A stretch of DNA of 64,000 nt from Amblyomma americanum (taxonomy: Eukaryota > Arthropoda > Arachnida > Ixodida > Ixodidae): contig NC_135504.1 in NCBI RefSeq assembly GCF_052857255.1, forward strand, positions 138,831,121 through 138,895,120, in the 5' to 3' direction. Below, one piece after another: positions 34,412 through 44,940 of this stretch. The stretch's first letter is position 1. Each line of letters begins with the position of its first letter. Below the pieces are notes generated by a model. That model was not told the DNA's origin. It worked only from the letters and a program-made list of their open reading frames with translations, and made no database searches. The position numbers were made by a program, and so were the translations under genes.

Positions 34412-37400
34412 TTAGTCCGACTTAGCTTTCCGATTTCGCAGCGGATATCGGCCTTCATGAGTCATACTAAGTAAGTCTGTGCCCCTTTGTCTGCTTTGGG
34501 ACTCGCGAGGGCTCGTGGCAGGAGCCTCTCCTGGCGTTATCTGCGCGGCAACCTCGCGCGCTTCTTCTTCTAGCAATGCATGAAGTAAATCCGGTGGCAT
34601 TCCGGCCGTCACCTCGGGCGCCTGCCGAACAAATGCAGGAGAGGGCGTTTCTTGCGAACTATCTGCGCGCTCCGCTTCACTTCTGTCCCCATCAAAATCC
34701 GCGCTTTCCCTTTCCTCATTTCGTGAATACTGAATCGGTGCCGACTTGAGGCGATTTGCGTGTATCCTTATCAAACGCCGGTTCACGTCTCGGACTCTGA
34801 AGTTTACCGGAGAAAGCTTCTCGACAACCTCGCACGGTCCTCTCCACTTCGTCTGGAACTTACGAGCTAGCCCAATCTGCCTTTGGCAGTTTTCAATGTA
34901 CACGCTGTCCCCCACATCAAACGGCGCGTCTCTAGCACTGCGATCGTGCACCTCCTTCATGCGCTTCGCCGCTTTCTTTAAGGACTCCTTTGCGATGTCC
35001 CTCGCCACTTGCAAGCGCGATTCTAGCTCAACCTTATAGTCGTCCAGTGAAGCGTATGGGACACGACGGGGGCCCTCTGGCACTTCACTAGGCTGGTCCG
35101 GGTCTCGGCCGTAGAGAAGAAAGAATGGCGATTCGCCCGTGCTCTCGTGTGCTGCGGAATTGTAGGCAAACATTGCATACGGGAGCCACAAGTCCCAGTC
35201 CCGCTGGTCGCGCGAAACAAAATGCGACAGGAACCCGGCCACGGTTTGGTTCAGTCGCTCCACCGCGCCGTTGCAAGCCGGATGGTACGGTGTTGTCTGC
35301 TTCTTAGCGATCTTAAGCAGCTCGCAAACTCTCCTCATTAGCTGCGACACGAAGTTCGTTCCCCGATCTGTCAAGAGTTGCCTCGGGGGTCCATGTCGGA
35401 GCACGATCTGTTCGACAAATGCTCTTGCAACCGTGTCTGCCTTCTGATCGGGGAGTGCTACCGCTTCCGCGTATTTTGAAAGGTGGTCGACAAATACTAA
35501 AATGTACTTGTTTCCGGAAGTGGTCGTGGGCAATGGGCCCATTATGTCCATACCTGTCCGCTCGAAGGGAGCCGAAACCTCAGGGAACGGCTGAATTGGA
35601 GCTGGTCTTCGTCCCTTGGGTGTTTTTCTATCGAGACAGGAATGACACTTCGCACAGTAGTTTCTAACATCCTGTCGCATGCCCCTCCAAAAGTACAAAC
35701 GCTCCACACGCCTGCGTGTCTTCGCTACGCCAAAATGACCGGCGCATGGCGCATCGTGAAACGCGCGAAGAACCCTTTCTATCCACGACCGAGGTATGAC
35801 GACTCTCTCCCAAGCGGTTTTCTCTGGTCTCCCTTTCCTGGTTGGCCTCGTGCGCCGACACAGGGTGCCGTCTTTGCCAATGAAATAACCTAGCTGTTCG
35901 GGGTGAGACGGTGCGTCCTCTAAGCTTTCGATTATTCGCTTCAGGTCCGGATCTTTGCACTGCTCTGTGCGTAATTCGGCGGGGTCGACTACGGGGACAA
36001 ACTCATCTATAGCTGCCACGGCAGCTGTGCGGCTGAGTGCATCAGCATTCAGATGCGTCTTTCCTGACTTGTGCTCAACTTCAAAGCAGTATTCCTGCAG
36101 GTGTAGATTCCATCTAGCGAGTCGCGAGCTAGGGTCCCTGACACTCATCACCCATTTCAGAGGATGGCAGTCTGTGACTAGCTTGAATTTGCGGCCGTAA
36201 AGGTAGCATCTGAAGTGCTTTACTGCCCAGACAACGGCGAGGCACTCCCTTTCCGTAGCTCCGTACTTTTGCTCTGTGGGGCTCAGCTGTCGGCTAGCAA
36301 AAGGAACGGGATGTTCTTTGCCCTCGATAACCTGAGATAGCACGGCACCCACTGCGAACTTTGACGCATCTGTGGCCATAACGAAGGGCAAATTAAAATC
36401 CGGGTGGCGCAACAGCGGTGCACTCATTAGCTTCCCTTTCAGGGCCCCAAAAGCATTCTCCGCGTTTTCGTCCCAGCGAAAGGCGACATTTTTGGCTGTT
36501 AAGGCGGTGAGCGGCTTAGCGAGCTTGGCGAACTCCTCTATGTGCCTTCGGTAGTAACCGATCAGGCCGAGAAACTGGCGGACCTGGCGGACGCTAGTCG
36601 GGGATGGAAAATCCGAGACACACCTTAGTTTCTCAGGGTCCGGTCGCACGCCGTCAGCTGAAACAACGTGCCCGAGGTATTTCACCTCGTTTTTGAGGAA
36701 TTGGCACTTAGAGGGCTTCAGCTTGAGACCCGCTGCTCTTAGTCGCACCAAAACCTGCTCAATATCGCGCAAATGGTTATCAAAACTGCCACTGTATATG
36801 ATAATGTCATCCATATACACGAAGCACAGCCTCCCCAGAAGACCTGCCAGGATAACATCAGCGGTTCTCTGCCAGACAGCAGGGCTGTTGGCCAGACCCA
36901 TCGGCATTCTTTTCCATTCATAGTGCCCTGAGGGCGTGTTGAATGCCGTTTTCTCGGCATCTGCCGGATCCATTGCTATCTGCCAGAATCCCGCCGCCAT
37001 GTCCACTACCGTGAAGTACCTGGCAGAGCCCAGCTGAGAAAGCGTCTCCTGTATATTGGGGATGGGGTATGGATCGATGCGAGTTACGGCATTTAGTTTG
37101 CGGTAGTCCACTACCAATCGATACGAGCCATCTGGCTTTTCCACCAATAGTGCTGGTGCTCCCCAGGGTGACTTTGAGTGTTCGACAATGCCGCGATCAA
37201 TCAGGTCCTGCACCTGCCGCTCCATCTCCTCACGTTGGGAGTAAGGAATCCTGTACGCACGCTGGTAAACGGGCGATGAAGTGCCGGTTTCTATCCTGTG
37301 CTTTATAACGCCACAGCAGCCCAAATCCAGGTTGGACGCGGCGAATACCTCCGAGTAGTCGTTCAGCAAACCAGCCAGAGCCTCCCTCTCCCTGGATTTT

Positions 37401-38308
37401 ACGTGAGAAAGATCGAACGACACCTTTGGAGCAGCCGAAGGACTAGCATGCTCTACAGTTGCGAGTACCGTATCGGTGGGCTCACGTTGCTCTATCGCAG
37501 AGGTGAAGAAAGCCAATGTTTTGTTCTTGGGAAGGCTCAGTGGCTGCTGGCTACAGTTAACCACCCGTAGGGGCACTCTGTGGGCGTCATTAACTGTCAC
37601 GAGGCACGCGGCTGCCTTCAGGCCATTGCTGAGAGAGTCGACCGGCTCAAGCACTCCCACGGCGCCGCTCTCTACATCTGAAGGCACAAACGCGTACAAA
37701 ATGTGCTCCGACCAAGGAAGGACGACCGCCTCCTCGACCAGCCGGACGGCAACCCGCGAATATACCTTCTCCAATGATCCCACTGTTTGACGGGTGTCAA
37801 TATCGGTAATGCGAATCTCAGCCCCTCTCCTGTTCAAAAACGGAACTTTTGAGCCGCCCGCATTAACCTCTTCCTCAGAGAATGAGACTACTACCTTCCC
37901 TTTTCTCAAAAAATCCTGCCCTAATATACCTGACACTCCGTTTGGCAGAGACACCGTGTCCGGGCATACGTAGCAGGGGTGCTCCAATGCAATTCCGCCG
38001 AGAGAGAAGTGTAACCGGTAGAGTCCACTTATGCCAAGAGGATCCCCCGTTATGCCTACAAATTTGGTTGCCATACCACCAGACGCTTCCAACACCTCGC
38101 GGTCCCCCTTCCTTCGAAGCGTGTTAAAACTGCTCTCCTTAAGCAATGTCACCTTTGACCCCGTATCTATCAACAATTCCATACAACAACCATTTAACTT
38201 GCAACGCACAACAGGGCATGCCTCGTCGGCCACACAAACTACCACCACCTCATCATCTACTGCTCCCTCCCCACGCTCCTCAGGCTGGGGAGGACTAACT
38301 AGTTTTTT
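34412..38308 (-). CDS. pol: Gyp-3 Pol: protease, RT, RNase H, integrase
   Basis: A single open frame of more than 1278 codons ends in a stop at 34412. The frame is also open upstream through the gag end, and entry is probably by -1 frameshifting at 38302-38308; no ATG is needed. Positions counted from Val 38248: the protease site LLIDTGSKV is near 26-34. RT motifs run from WGAPALLVEKPDGSYRLVVD through LCFVYMDDIIIYS (catalytic box, near 480). RNase H has FVMATDASKFAVGAVLSQ and TERECLAVVWAV. The integrase has an HHCC zinc region (FHDAPCAGHFG ... CAKCHSC) and core residues in GMDIMGPL and LLTDRGTNF. All catalytic residues seen are intact. The enzymes act in the cytoplasmic particle and, for integrase, in the nucleus. 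Confidence 0.95.
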   Translation of the reverse strand, partial: KKLVSPPQPEERGEGAVDDEVVVVCVADEACPVVRCKLNGCCMELLIDTGSKVTLLKESSFNTLRRKGDREVLEASGGMATKFVGITGDPLGISGLYRLHFSLGGIALEHPCYVCPDTVSLPNGVSGILGQDFLRKGKVVVSFSEEEVNAGGSKVPFLNRRGAEIRITDIDTRQTVGSLEKVYSRVAVRLVEEAVVLPWSEHILYAFVPSDVESGAVGVLEPVDSLSNGLKAAACLVTVNDAHRVPLRVVNCSQQPLSLPKNKTLAFFTSAIEQREPTDTVLATVEHASPSAAPKVSFDLSHVKSREREALAGLLNDYSEVFAASNLDLGCCGVIKHRIETGTSSPVYQRAYRIPYSQREEMERQVQDLIDRGIVEHSKSPWGAPALLVEKPDGSYRLVVDYRKLNAVTRIDPYPIPNIQETLSQLGSARYFTVVDMAAGFWQIAMDPADAEKTAFNTPSGHYEWKRMPMGLANSPAVWQRTADVILAGLLGRLCFVYMDDIIIYSGSFDNHLRDIEQVLVRLRAAGLKLKPSKCQFLKNEVKYLGHVVSADGVRPDPEKLRCVSDFPSPTSVRQVRQFLGLIGYYRRHIEEFAKLAKPLTALTAKNVAFRWDENAENAFGALKGKLMSAPLLRHPDFNLPFVMATDASKFAVGAVLSQVIEGKEHPVPFASRQLSPTEQKYGATERECLAVVWAVKHFRCYLYGRKFKLVTDCHPLKWVMSVRDPSSRLARWNLHLQEYCFEVEHKSGKTHLNADALSRTAAVAAIDEFVPVVDPAELRTEQCKDPDLKRIIESLEDAPSHPEQLGYFIGKDGTLCRRTRPTRKGRPEKTAWERVVIPRSWIERVLRAFHDAPCAGHFGVAKTRRRVERLYFWRGMRQDVRNYCAKCHSCLDRKTPKGRRPAPIQPFPEVSAPFERTGMDIMGPLPTTTSGNKYILVFVDHLSKYAEAVALPDQKADTVARAFVEQIVLRHGPPRQLLTDRGTNFVSQLMRRVCELLKIAKKQTTPYHPACNGAVERLNQTVAGFLSHFVSRDQRDWDLWLPYAMFAYNSAAHESTGESPFFLLYGRDPDQPSEVPEGPRRVPYASLDDYKVELESRLQVARDIAKESLKKAAKRMKEVHDRSARDAPFDVGDSVYIENCQRQIGLARKFQTKWRGPCEVVEKLSPVNFRVRDVNRRLIRIHANRLKSAPIQYSRNEERESADFDGDRSEAERADSSQETPSPAFVRQAPEVTAGMPPDLLHALLEEEAREVAAQITPGEAPATSPRESQSRQRGTDLLSMTHEGRYPLRNRKAKSD

Positions 38309-39189
38309 GACTCGGTATCTGGAGCCCCGCTGTAGGCTTGCTTAGGGCGTGTCTCGCCTGCTTCTCTTTGTGGCTCCCCACGGCGCACGTTTTGGCAGAA
38401 CCTGGCGATGTGTCCGCGACCCTGGCAAGCGAAGCATACGATTTCTTCAAAATCTCGCATACCGCGCCTGTAGCTTTGTGGCGGTCTCCGGTTTCCAGCG
38501 AATGGGCGCTGTTGAGCGCGCGCTTCAACCTGGCATTCTACCTGCTGAGATAGCAGCTGTTCTAAGCGATCTAACCGCTCTGTCAAGAGAGCAACCTCAG
38601 GGTTGAGCACCGCTCTCTCTATGACGCGTACTCTCGCTGCGGCTGTCGTTAACGCCTCATTTTGTTCCTCATCCAATGCGGCCTCCACGGCTTGGTCGAA
38701 ATTGCTCGGCTTGCGCGAGAGCACGAACCGGCGCACGGGGTCTTGCAGACCAGCCACGAACAAAGCGGTCATTTCCTCTTTAAGTATATCCTCCGCGTAT
38801 TTCTTCCTTAGCTGGTCTCCTTCCTCCTCCCTGCTTAACGTATCGCGTGCTAGGCGCTGAAGCCGCGACGCAAATGTTCGCACGTCCTCCCCTACCATCT
38901 GTCCGGCGTCACGGAACCTCTGTACCCGCACGTGACGTGGTTCAGTGTCGAAATGCTCAAACGCGAGCTTCTTAAATTCCGCAAATGATTTTGTGGATTT
39001 TACTTTTTCGTCTCGCCAGGCAAAATCATGAGCAGCTCCTGCCATCTTACACCTCGCCATTCCCAGCATTTGAGCATCGGACCATCCCCCCATTTTCCCA
39101 ATCTCTTCTAGCATGGAAAAGAAATCGCAGATTGGAACCCCTGTCTTATCTCCCGTAAACGTCGGAATGACGCTTCCTAATGCCAGCAT
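38299..39189 (-). CDS. gag: Gyp-3 Gag
   Basis: The ATG at 39187-39189 (MLALGSVIPTFTGDKTG) opens 296 codons to a TAG at 38299-38301. The N-terminal half resembles a gypsy capsid (FAEFKKLAFEHFDTEP, VRTFASRLQRLARD, FVAGLQDPVRRFVL), followed by a Glu/Ala-rich helix. Near residues 252-265 is a single CCHC knuckle (CFACQGRGHIARFC) for RNA packaging. A poly-A-like stretch lies ~50 bp upstream of the ATG on the coding strand. The last codons overlap the slippery site used to enter pol. Confidence 0.93.
   Translation of the reverse strand: MLALGSVIPTFTGDKTGVPICDFFSMLEEIGKMGGWSDAQMLGMARCKMAGAAHDFAWRDEKVKSTKSFAEFKKLAFEHFDTEPRHVRVQRFRDAGQMVGEDVRTFASRLQRLARDTLSREEEGDQLRKKYAEDILKEEMTALFVAGLQDPVRRFVLSRKPSNFDQAVEAALDEEQNEALTTAAARVRVIERAVLNPEVALLTERLDRLEQLLSQQVECQVEARAQQRPFAGNRRPPQSYRRGMRDFEEIVCFACQGRGHIARFCQNVRRGEPQREAGETRPKQAYSGAPDTESKN
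38302..38308 (-). promoter_or_regulatory. Probable -1 frameshift site between gag and pol
   Basis: On the - strand the heptamer A AAA AAC lies in the gag frame directly before the TAG stop. The pol frame is exactly -1 and is open across the site. A AAA AAC is a canonical X XXY YYZ slippery sequence. A downstream stimulatory fold was not worked out. Confidence 0.8.
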
Positions 39190-39377
39190 GCTTGCTCCGA
39201 GCGACGGCTGTGGAGTGGGAGCTCCCTCAGATACAGTCTTTTTTTTTTTTCAAGCCCTCCAGTGCCTCAAGCCTCTCAAATGGGGGTAAAAGTCCCACAA
39301 TCAGTCCCGTGATTCCCTTTTGATTACAATTTTGAAGTCATGAATGTCACAGCATTCAGAGGACATTTGCTTTTGAG

Positions 39378-39395
39378 ACCCCACTTCTGACACCA
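39378..39395 (-). other. Gyp-3 primer-binding site
   Basis: TGGTGTCAGAAGTGGGGT follows the 5' LTR end after one base. A TGG start at this position is the complement of a tRNA 3' end. The tRNA is not assigned. Confidence 0.75.
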
Positions 39396-39396
39396 G

Positions 39397-40528
39397 TGTG
39401 ATGACCCCCATAATGCGCAGGTCCACACGGGACGGAGAGGCAAAGAGACACCGTATGGCTCAGTTTAAACAAACAGGTATATTCAATAATTACACATGAT
39501 TAAGATTATACATCAGAGGCTGGGGCGTCCGAGCTTACGTGCCGACGACTTCATGGGGGCGATGGAGTGGCTCCGGAGTTGGGCTCGAGCGGTTGCTGGC
39601 AGAAGCTGCACGCTGACGGGCTTCGGCGCTGAAGGCCCTCTTGGCAAACGATGTCGTCCTGAGCGTGCTTGCAGTAGAATTTCAATAGTCGTCCGTTTCT
39701 TCGAGGATGGTTCACAAACCCTTCCTCTAGTGTCGTTCGGCTTGGAAGATGAACAGGAGGCGAGCTTGTAGATGATGACAGCAGAGCATAATTTTACAAC
39801 AGAACAAACTTTGCACTTCTTTACTCATCGACCGGGCAGGTTAGTGCCTAAGTAGCATCACATTACATGCTAAGCATGGAGCCCCAGCTCAGACTGAACT
39901 GCATCCGTTTACATGCGCTTTTAAGCACTTGATTAACAAAGGACTAAGGGCGGTCATTTCCAGTGGCCCGCCCAAAGCATCAATTCTCCAATCCAAAATA
40001 ACATGTGAGATGGGGACCACCCCTTGGGCTGGGCTTAGCCTCGACCCCAGAGTCTGTTAACAATACAGACTAAATAAACAACAAAAACGCCACCACTCTC
40101 TCTCAAGTGAGAGTATACACAGGCTCTCTCTTCGGAGCTAATTCACTGGCGCCTGTCTTTCCACATTCTTGGCGAGTACTGCCTGTCCGCCATGACAGGT
40201 GTCCGTCGCGGCCCTTCTGGGAAGCTGTGGGTGCCTTCCCGGCGATAGCCCACGACAAAGGGGGGGAGGGAAAGAATGTCGTCTTCGCGGTTTCGCATAG
40301 CGTCGGCTGTGGTACGGCGCGCTCTGGCCCGCTGACAGCTCCCCTGTCCTGGAATGCAACCGGAAATTGGGGAGGACAAAGCCTGTTTCCCCGGGGCGGC
40401 GGCGGGACCGGTTTTTCCGGTCGTCACTCAAAGAGCATGGCTGGGCAATTGATGATGCCGCTGTCACGGTTCCCCGTCTACGCCGCGCCGTCGAACGTGG
40501 ATCCTCGTATCACACACGGAATGTCACA
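39397..40528 (-). repeat. Gyp-3 5' LTR
   Basis: This is the promoter-bearing LTR in transcription direction. It has the same 1132-bp length and sequence as 32787-33918 in all compared parts. Confidence 0.95.
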
Positions 40529-40769
40529 TAGGGGAGGAAGGCTGGTCTAACTGTGTACAAAGATTTCAAATTGTTGGAAAATGTAAGGAAAGAACGTCAA
40601 AAGCTTATCAATACTGCACGAGGCAAGATAGTGTAAGTAAGGGGGGGTATGATTGCCTGGGATATACACTAGGGGTTATAAAAGGTATATCTGAGTTAGC
40701 CAATTAACGAGAAGTGTAGTATTAATTTGTTTGGAGGTCGCGAATAAAAGAAAAGGTACTAGGCTTTTC
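40529..40769 (-). repeat. PLE-4 3' UTR, piece of the D5 left arm right of Gyp-3
   Basis: It starts with the TAGG duplication and GGAGGAAGGCTGG, and matches in reverse the right-arm sequence at about 42600-42825. It shows that Gyp-3 cut the arm and that the original sequence is GTAGGGGAGG. Confidence 0.8.
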
Positions 40770-42594
40770 TTTAAAACCTTCTTGAATAGTATTAAACTTC
40801 TGGATAAAATAGGATTCACGTTGTTCACGTTCTCGCCTGTTTTTGAAGCCCCCTTGAATAATTGTTACTTTTAGTTCGTCAAATGGGTGTCCTTCTGAGT
40901 TTACATGCTTGGATAGGGGAAGATTGGGGAGAGACTTGGTGTGTGCTCGGTGGTTGTTAAATCGAATGCGGAATGCAGTGTATGTCCTATGTATTGCTGG
41001 TTACACACAGTGCATTCAAGAAGGTAAATAATGTTTGATGAGTCGCAGTGAAAGTTATCGTTGATTGAATGCTGGAAAACTGACCTCGTTCTAGTTGCGG
41101 AACACGTGGTCTGTATGTGTTTGCAAACTTTTCAGCGACCTTTACCACAGGGCTGGCTTCCATATTTTGGGGTGTTGTGTTTCTTGGAGTTGACTAGATT
41201 GTTCTGAATGTTATTGGCACGCCTGTAAATCACGCGGGGTGCGCATGTAAATATTTTCGATAGTCGTTGACTTTATTGGAGAATATTAAAGTGCTTATTA
41301 AGAATTCTGTTTATGTTCGGTGCGTTGCTGTTAAATGTGAGAATAAGGTTTGTAGTGTAATCATTTCGGTTATCTATTCGGTGCCCCTGGAGTATTTGAC
41401 TACGGTTAAGATTTGAAGCTCTGCTTATGGCGTCATCAATAAGGGAGCGTGGATAGCGCTGTGTTAAGAGCACGTTGCGCATGTGTTCGGAGTTTTCATG
41501 AAAGTCTATAGGTCGTTAGAGCAGATTGTTCGAAAACGATGGGCCTGCGAATAAGGGATGCTGGTTTTGCAGTGACGGGGATGGGCGCTTTGAAAATGTA
41601 GATATTTTTGTGAGCCGGTTGGTTTTATATAAACGGTTGTACGAACTGACCCCTTGTCCACCAGAATGTCAACATCAAGAAAATTGATTTCACTGGCTGA
41701 GTAGGTGTGTAAACTGTATGTTTGGTTGTACGGAGTTGAAACTGTCAATGAAATGGATAAGTTGTTGCTCTGTGTTTGTCCATAATATAAAAATATCATC
41801 CAAATAGCGCTTGTAAAAGTACGGCTGAATTGGACAAGAAGAAAGAAATTTTGACTCTATATGATGCATGAAGATATTGGCATAATTTGGGGCCATTCTT
41901 GTTCCCATAGCGGTGCCACTTGCAGATAATATTGAAGATCAAATTCGAAGCTATTATATTCTAACACAATTTTGGCTAGTGTTCCTAAGACGTTTGGGCT
42001 TGGAGATTCATGAGGTCTCTGCTGTTCATAAGATTCTAAAAGGGCTGCAATGCCGTCAGCATGGGGAATGTTTGTATATGAGGATGTTACATCCATGGTC
42101 ACAAGAAAGGCTCCTTCAGGTAATGTTATATTGTCTATCTGGCGGAGAAAGTGGTTTGTAACTTTGATGTAGGATGGATGTGTGGCTGGAATGTGGCTAA
42201 TTAGAGTGTCAATGTACTTTGATATTGGTTCTGTGATAGTGCCGATTCCTGAAATTATTGGCCGTCCAGGAATACCGACTTTATGTAATTTAGGGAGCAT
42301 GTAGAAACGCCCAGGAGAAGGATGGGTAGCCGTGAGTGCCTTGCATAGTTTCAGGGAGATTTCATTGTGTTTTGTGAGGTCGAGGAGAATGTCAGATATA
42401 GCTTTTGAGTGCTCGTCGGAGGGGTCGCCATGCAGTTGTTTATAAAAATGGTTGTCAGAAAGCTGTCGGATGCCTTCTGCTATATAATCATCCCTGTTCA
42501 AGATAACAATGCCTCCGCCCTTATCAGCTGGCTTTATGACGATGTCGGTACGGTTGCTGAGCGCCTCTAGAGCAGTACGTTCTGGTACCCTGGT
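40770..42594 (-). pseudogene. PLE-4 RT and GIY-YIG endonuclease, broken
   Basis: From 42594 the frame reads VIKPADKGGGIVILNRDDYI, FYMLPKLHKVGIPGRPIISG and FLVTMDVTSSYTNIPHADG, changes frame near 41900, then MGTRMAPNYANIFM and KRYLDDIFILW with both catalytic Asp. INFLDVDILVDKG follows in a third frame. A fourth frame (41482-41273) links to a Cys-rich GIY-YIG region (about 41060-40900: IIYLLECTVCNQQYIGHT). The N-terminus is missing because the copy is 5'-truncated at the dimer joint. Confidence 0.82.
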
Positions 42595-42595
42595 A

Positions 42596-43505
42596 CCCTT
42601 TCTTTTATTCACGACCTCCAAACAAAATAATACTACACTTCTCGTTAATTGGCTAACTCAGATATACCCTTTATAACCTCTAGTGTATATCCCAGGCAAT
42701 CATACCCCTCCTTACTTACACTATCTTGCCTCGTGCAGTATTGATAAGCTTTTGACGTTCTTTGCTTACATTTTCCGACAATTTGAAATCTTTGTACACA
42801 GCTAGCCGAGCCCTCCTCCCCTACAAAAACAAGTATTCCCGGCGAAGTCGGTTCAACGACCCGCCCAGGGAGAGGGGTGCACCGTTCAGTGAAACCCAGA
42901 CCCCCTGAGTAAGTTATTACACATGTGCTCGTTAACGCAGCCCACTCCTTCCTTAACTTTCTAGCCCTCGGCTCACCGGAAATTACTGAGACCACCAAAA
43001 GGCGCCTGGTTTGGCCTGTTCGTCGCTGCCAGTGTCATTTGCGCAGCGGCTCCTCTTTGGCCACGCATCTCCAGCGGCGCCCTTTGTGTTTATGCATTTT
43101 GTTTGTGTGTTTTGTTTGCACGTTTTGCTTTCGTACGCCTGTGGTTGCCGCGCTGCCCATGTCCCCCGCACCGTCTTTTTCTCCCTTTCTCTCGTTTCGC
43201 CATCTCCTTTTGTTCCCCATCCTTCCTTACTATACTAGTTTCCCCTTTTTTCTTTTCTTTCTATTTTTTGCTTCCTCCCCGAATATTGTCCCTGTCTGCT
43301 CCCCGCAGCACCCTCTTTATTTTTTATTTTTTGTTCAATTTTTTAACTGTTGTTGCTATTTGCTTGTTACACTCCTTTCTCCCTCCTCTTCAGTTCACAA
43401 ACTTAAAACGTCCATTTGACGCGAGACCACTACAGTCCTGAAGAAGACCGCACCGCAGTCGAAACGTTGATAAATAAATGTGTCTTTGTAGAAGTGCCCA
43501 CTTCT

Positions 43506-43507
<2 letters not shown>
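42596..43507 (+). repeat. D5 right arm: inverted PLE-4 3' UTR copy
   Basis: Reverse-complement copy of 40747-40529 followed by 32786-32054. It contains only the last codons, the UTR and the hammerhead tail, so it is a ~0.9-kb 5'-truncated copy. Hydrophobic short frames at 42925-43441 are T-rich UTR read-through, not genes. Confidence 0.82.
43428..43492 (+). ncRNA. Hammerhead-like motif in the D5 right arm
   Basis: CTGAAGA (43438-43444), one extra A, helix II GACCGC / GCAGTC (one mismatch), GAAAC (43461-43465), GTC at 43482-43484 and TGTAG pairing with CTACA as helix I. Compared with the left-arm copy, the base after the predicted cleavage site is T instead of G, which weakens helix I. Confidence 0.6.

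Positions 43508-43599
<92 letters not shown>
43508..43599. repeat. (TA)n tract right of D5
   Basis: A 92-bp TA run directly following the D5 tail. Confidence 0.97.
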
Positions 43600-43600
<1 letters not shown>

Positions 43601-43775
43601 CTTTTTTGCTTTTTTATGTTATGACTCCTTTATGATCACTATGATATACGATTGCTATGCCGTTTGGTACTTTCAAACTCAGGCTTATTTGCTGACGACG
43701 ACGACGACACGAAAATTTCCTTGGTCGGTAGAGGTATACAGCTTCGCTGTAAAAATGCCGCTTTGCGCACAAAAC

Positions 43776-44940
43776 GGCTGAAGTTTCTGGGCCACGACGT
43801 AAACGCCGAGGGTGTAAGCCCTCACCTATCAAGACTGCTGCCGTAGCCGCGTTTCCCACCCCCAATCATCAGCGAGCTGTACACCGTTTTTTTTTTGGCG
43901 CAAGGCTATTGACGGATAGTCTAGCCTCTAACTCAATTGACAAAAGCTGAGCAACCTTTTGTCTGAACCCAAGAACAGCAGGCACCCTTCGAGGAGCTCA
44001 GAAAATGCGTCCGAACCATGCATTTCCTTTGCCACTTTGACGAAGGGGCGCACACGGAACTCTACACCGATGACAGCAACATGGGCCTCTCTGCAGTCCT
44101 CGCTCAGTGGCAATACTGTGTTGGTCGCGTGATTGCTTACCCAAGCCGCACCCTGTCGCTATTCGCGGCGAATCATTGTGCCACAGAGGAGTGCCTAGCT
44201 GCCGTCTGGGCGCTAACAAATTTTTGCCGGACTTTAGTGGTCGGCCGTTTCGGGTAGTGGGTGATCACCCTCACTCCTTCGGCTAGCGAATCTTAAAGAC
44301 CCCTCATCACGGCTAGCTCGTTGGAGGGTTCAATTACTGGAATTTGATGTCACCATCGTTTACATGTTAAGTACGAAACACGGCGATGCTTTCTGCTTGC
44401 CCCGAGCTCCTGTTCCTGCACCTCAGCTGATATAGATCACCTGGCGTTCGTGGCACTCTCACATCCGCCGACAGGAACGACACAGAACTGCGGCCTCTCA
44501 TAGAGTACCACGAAGCTCGTGCTTTGTCGCCACCCCGTCTCTTCACGTGCGGACTGTCGTCGTATCGTCTGCGGGATGGCGCACTCTACAAGCGCAACTA
44601 CGGCCCTACCAACACTCTGTATCTGCAAGTGGTCCTCGCTGTGCTTCGCGACGAGGTTCTGCCCGCTTGCTGCGACGAGCTCCATTCCGAACACATCGGC
44701 TTTTCTCGAACGTTGGCGCGTGTACATCTGAAGTATACTGTTGGCCCAGGCTTGCTTCAGCTGCAAAGCGCTATGTTAGGATTGGCCGTGAGTGCTAGCG
44801 TCGCACCTCAAGCCGGCCAGACTGCTGAAGCCCGACTCCAGCCACTTTCCGCCACGTCGGCATGGACTTGCTTGGCCCATTTCCGAAGTCCCCATTGCCT
44901 AACAGGTACACTGTAGTCACCACAGTCTACCTCACTCGCT
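43776..44940 (+). pseudogene. Gyp-4: degraded gypsy pol fragment (RT end, RNase H, integrase start)
   Basis: LKFLGHDVNAEGVSPHL (43779) is the RT thumb-side motif. CHFDEGAHTELYTDDSNMGL and TEECLAAVWAL (44030-44225) are RNase H. LRDGALYKRNYGPTN and DELHSEHIGFSRTLARV (44570-44725) are the linker and the integrase zinc region with His residues. MDLLGPF-like sequence in another frame follows near 44870. Numerous frameshifts and an in-frame stop after VVGRFG show it is dead. No LTRs are visible. It may belong to the same family as Gyp-1. Confidence 0.8.

Larger units (their letters stand above)
32787..40528 (-). mobile_element. Gyp-3: intact Ty3/gypsy retrotransposon
   Basis: Two 1132-bp LTRs, apparently identical over every stretch I compared, bound a 5.48-kb internal region with a primer-binding site, intact gag, intact pol in the -1 frame and a purine-rich tract. 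TAGG precedes (32783-32786) and follows (40529-40532) the element as a 4-bp target duplication. LTR identity and open frames indicate a very recent insertion. There is no env. The element lies in the left arm of Penelope dimer D5. Confidence 0.95.

Noticed and set aside
37000..38345. Overlapping + strand frames within Gyp-3 pol
   Set aside because: They are shadows of the intact - strand pol gene and lack any independent motif.
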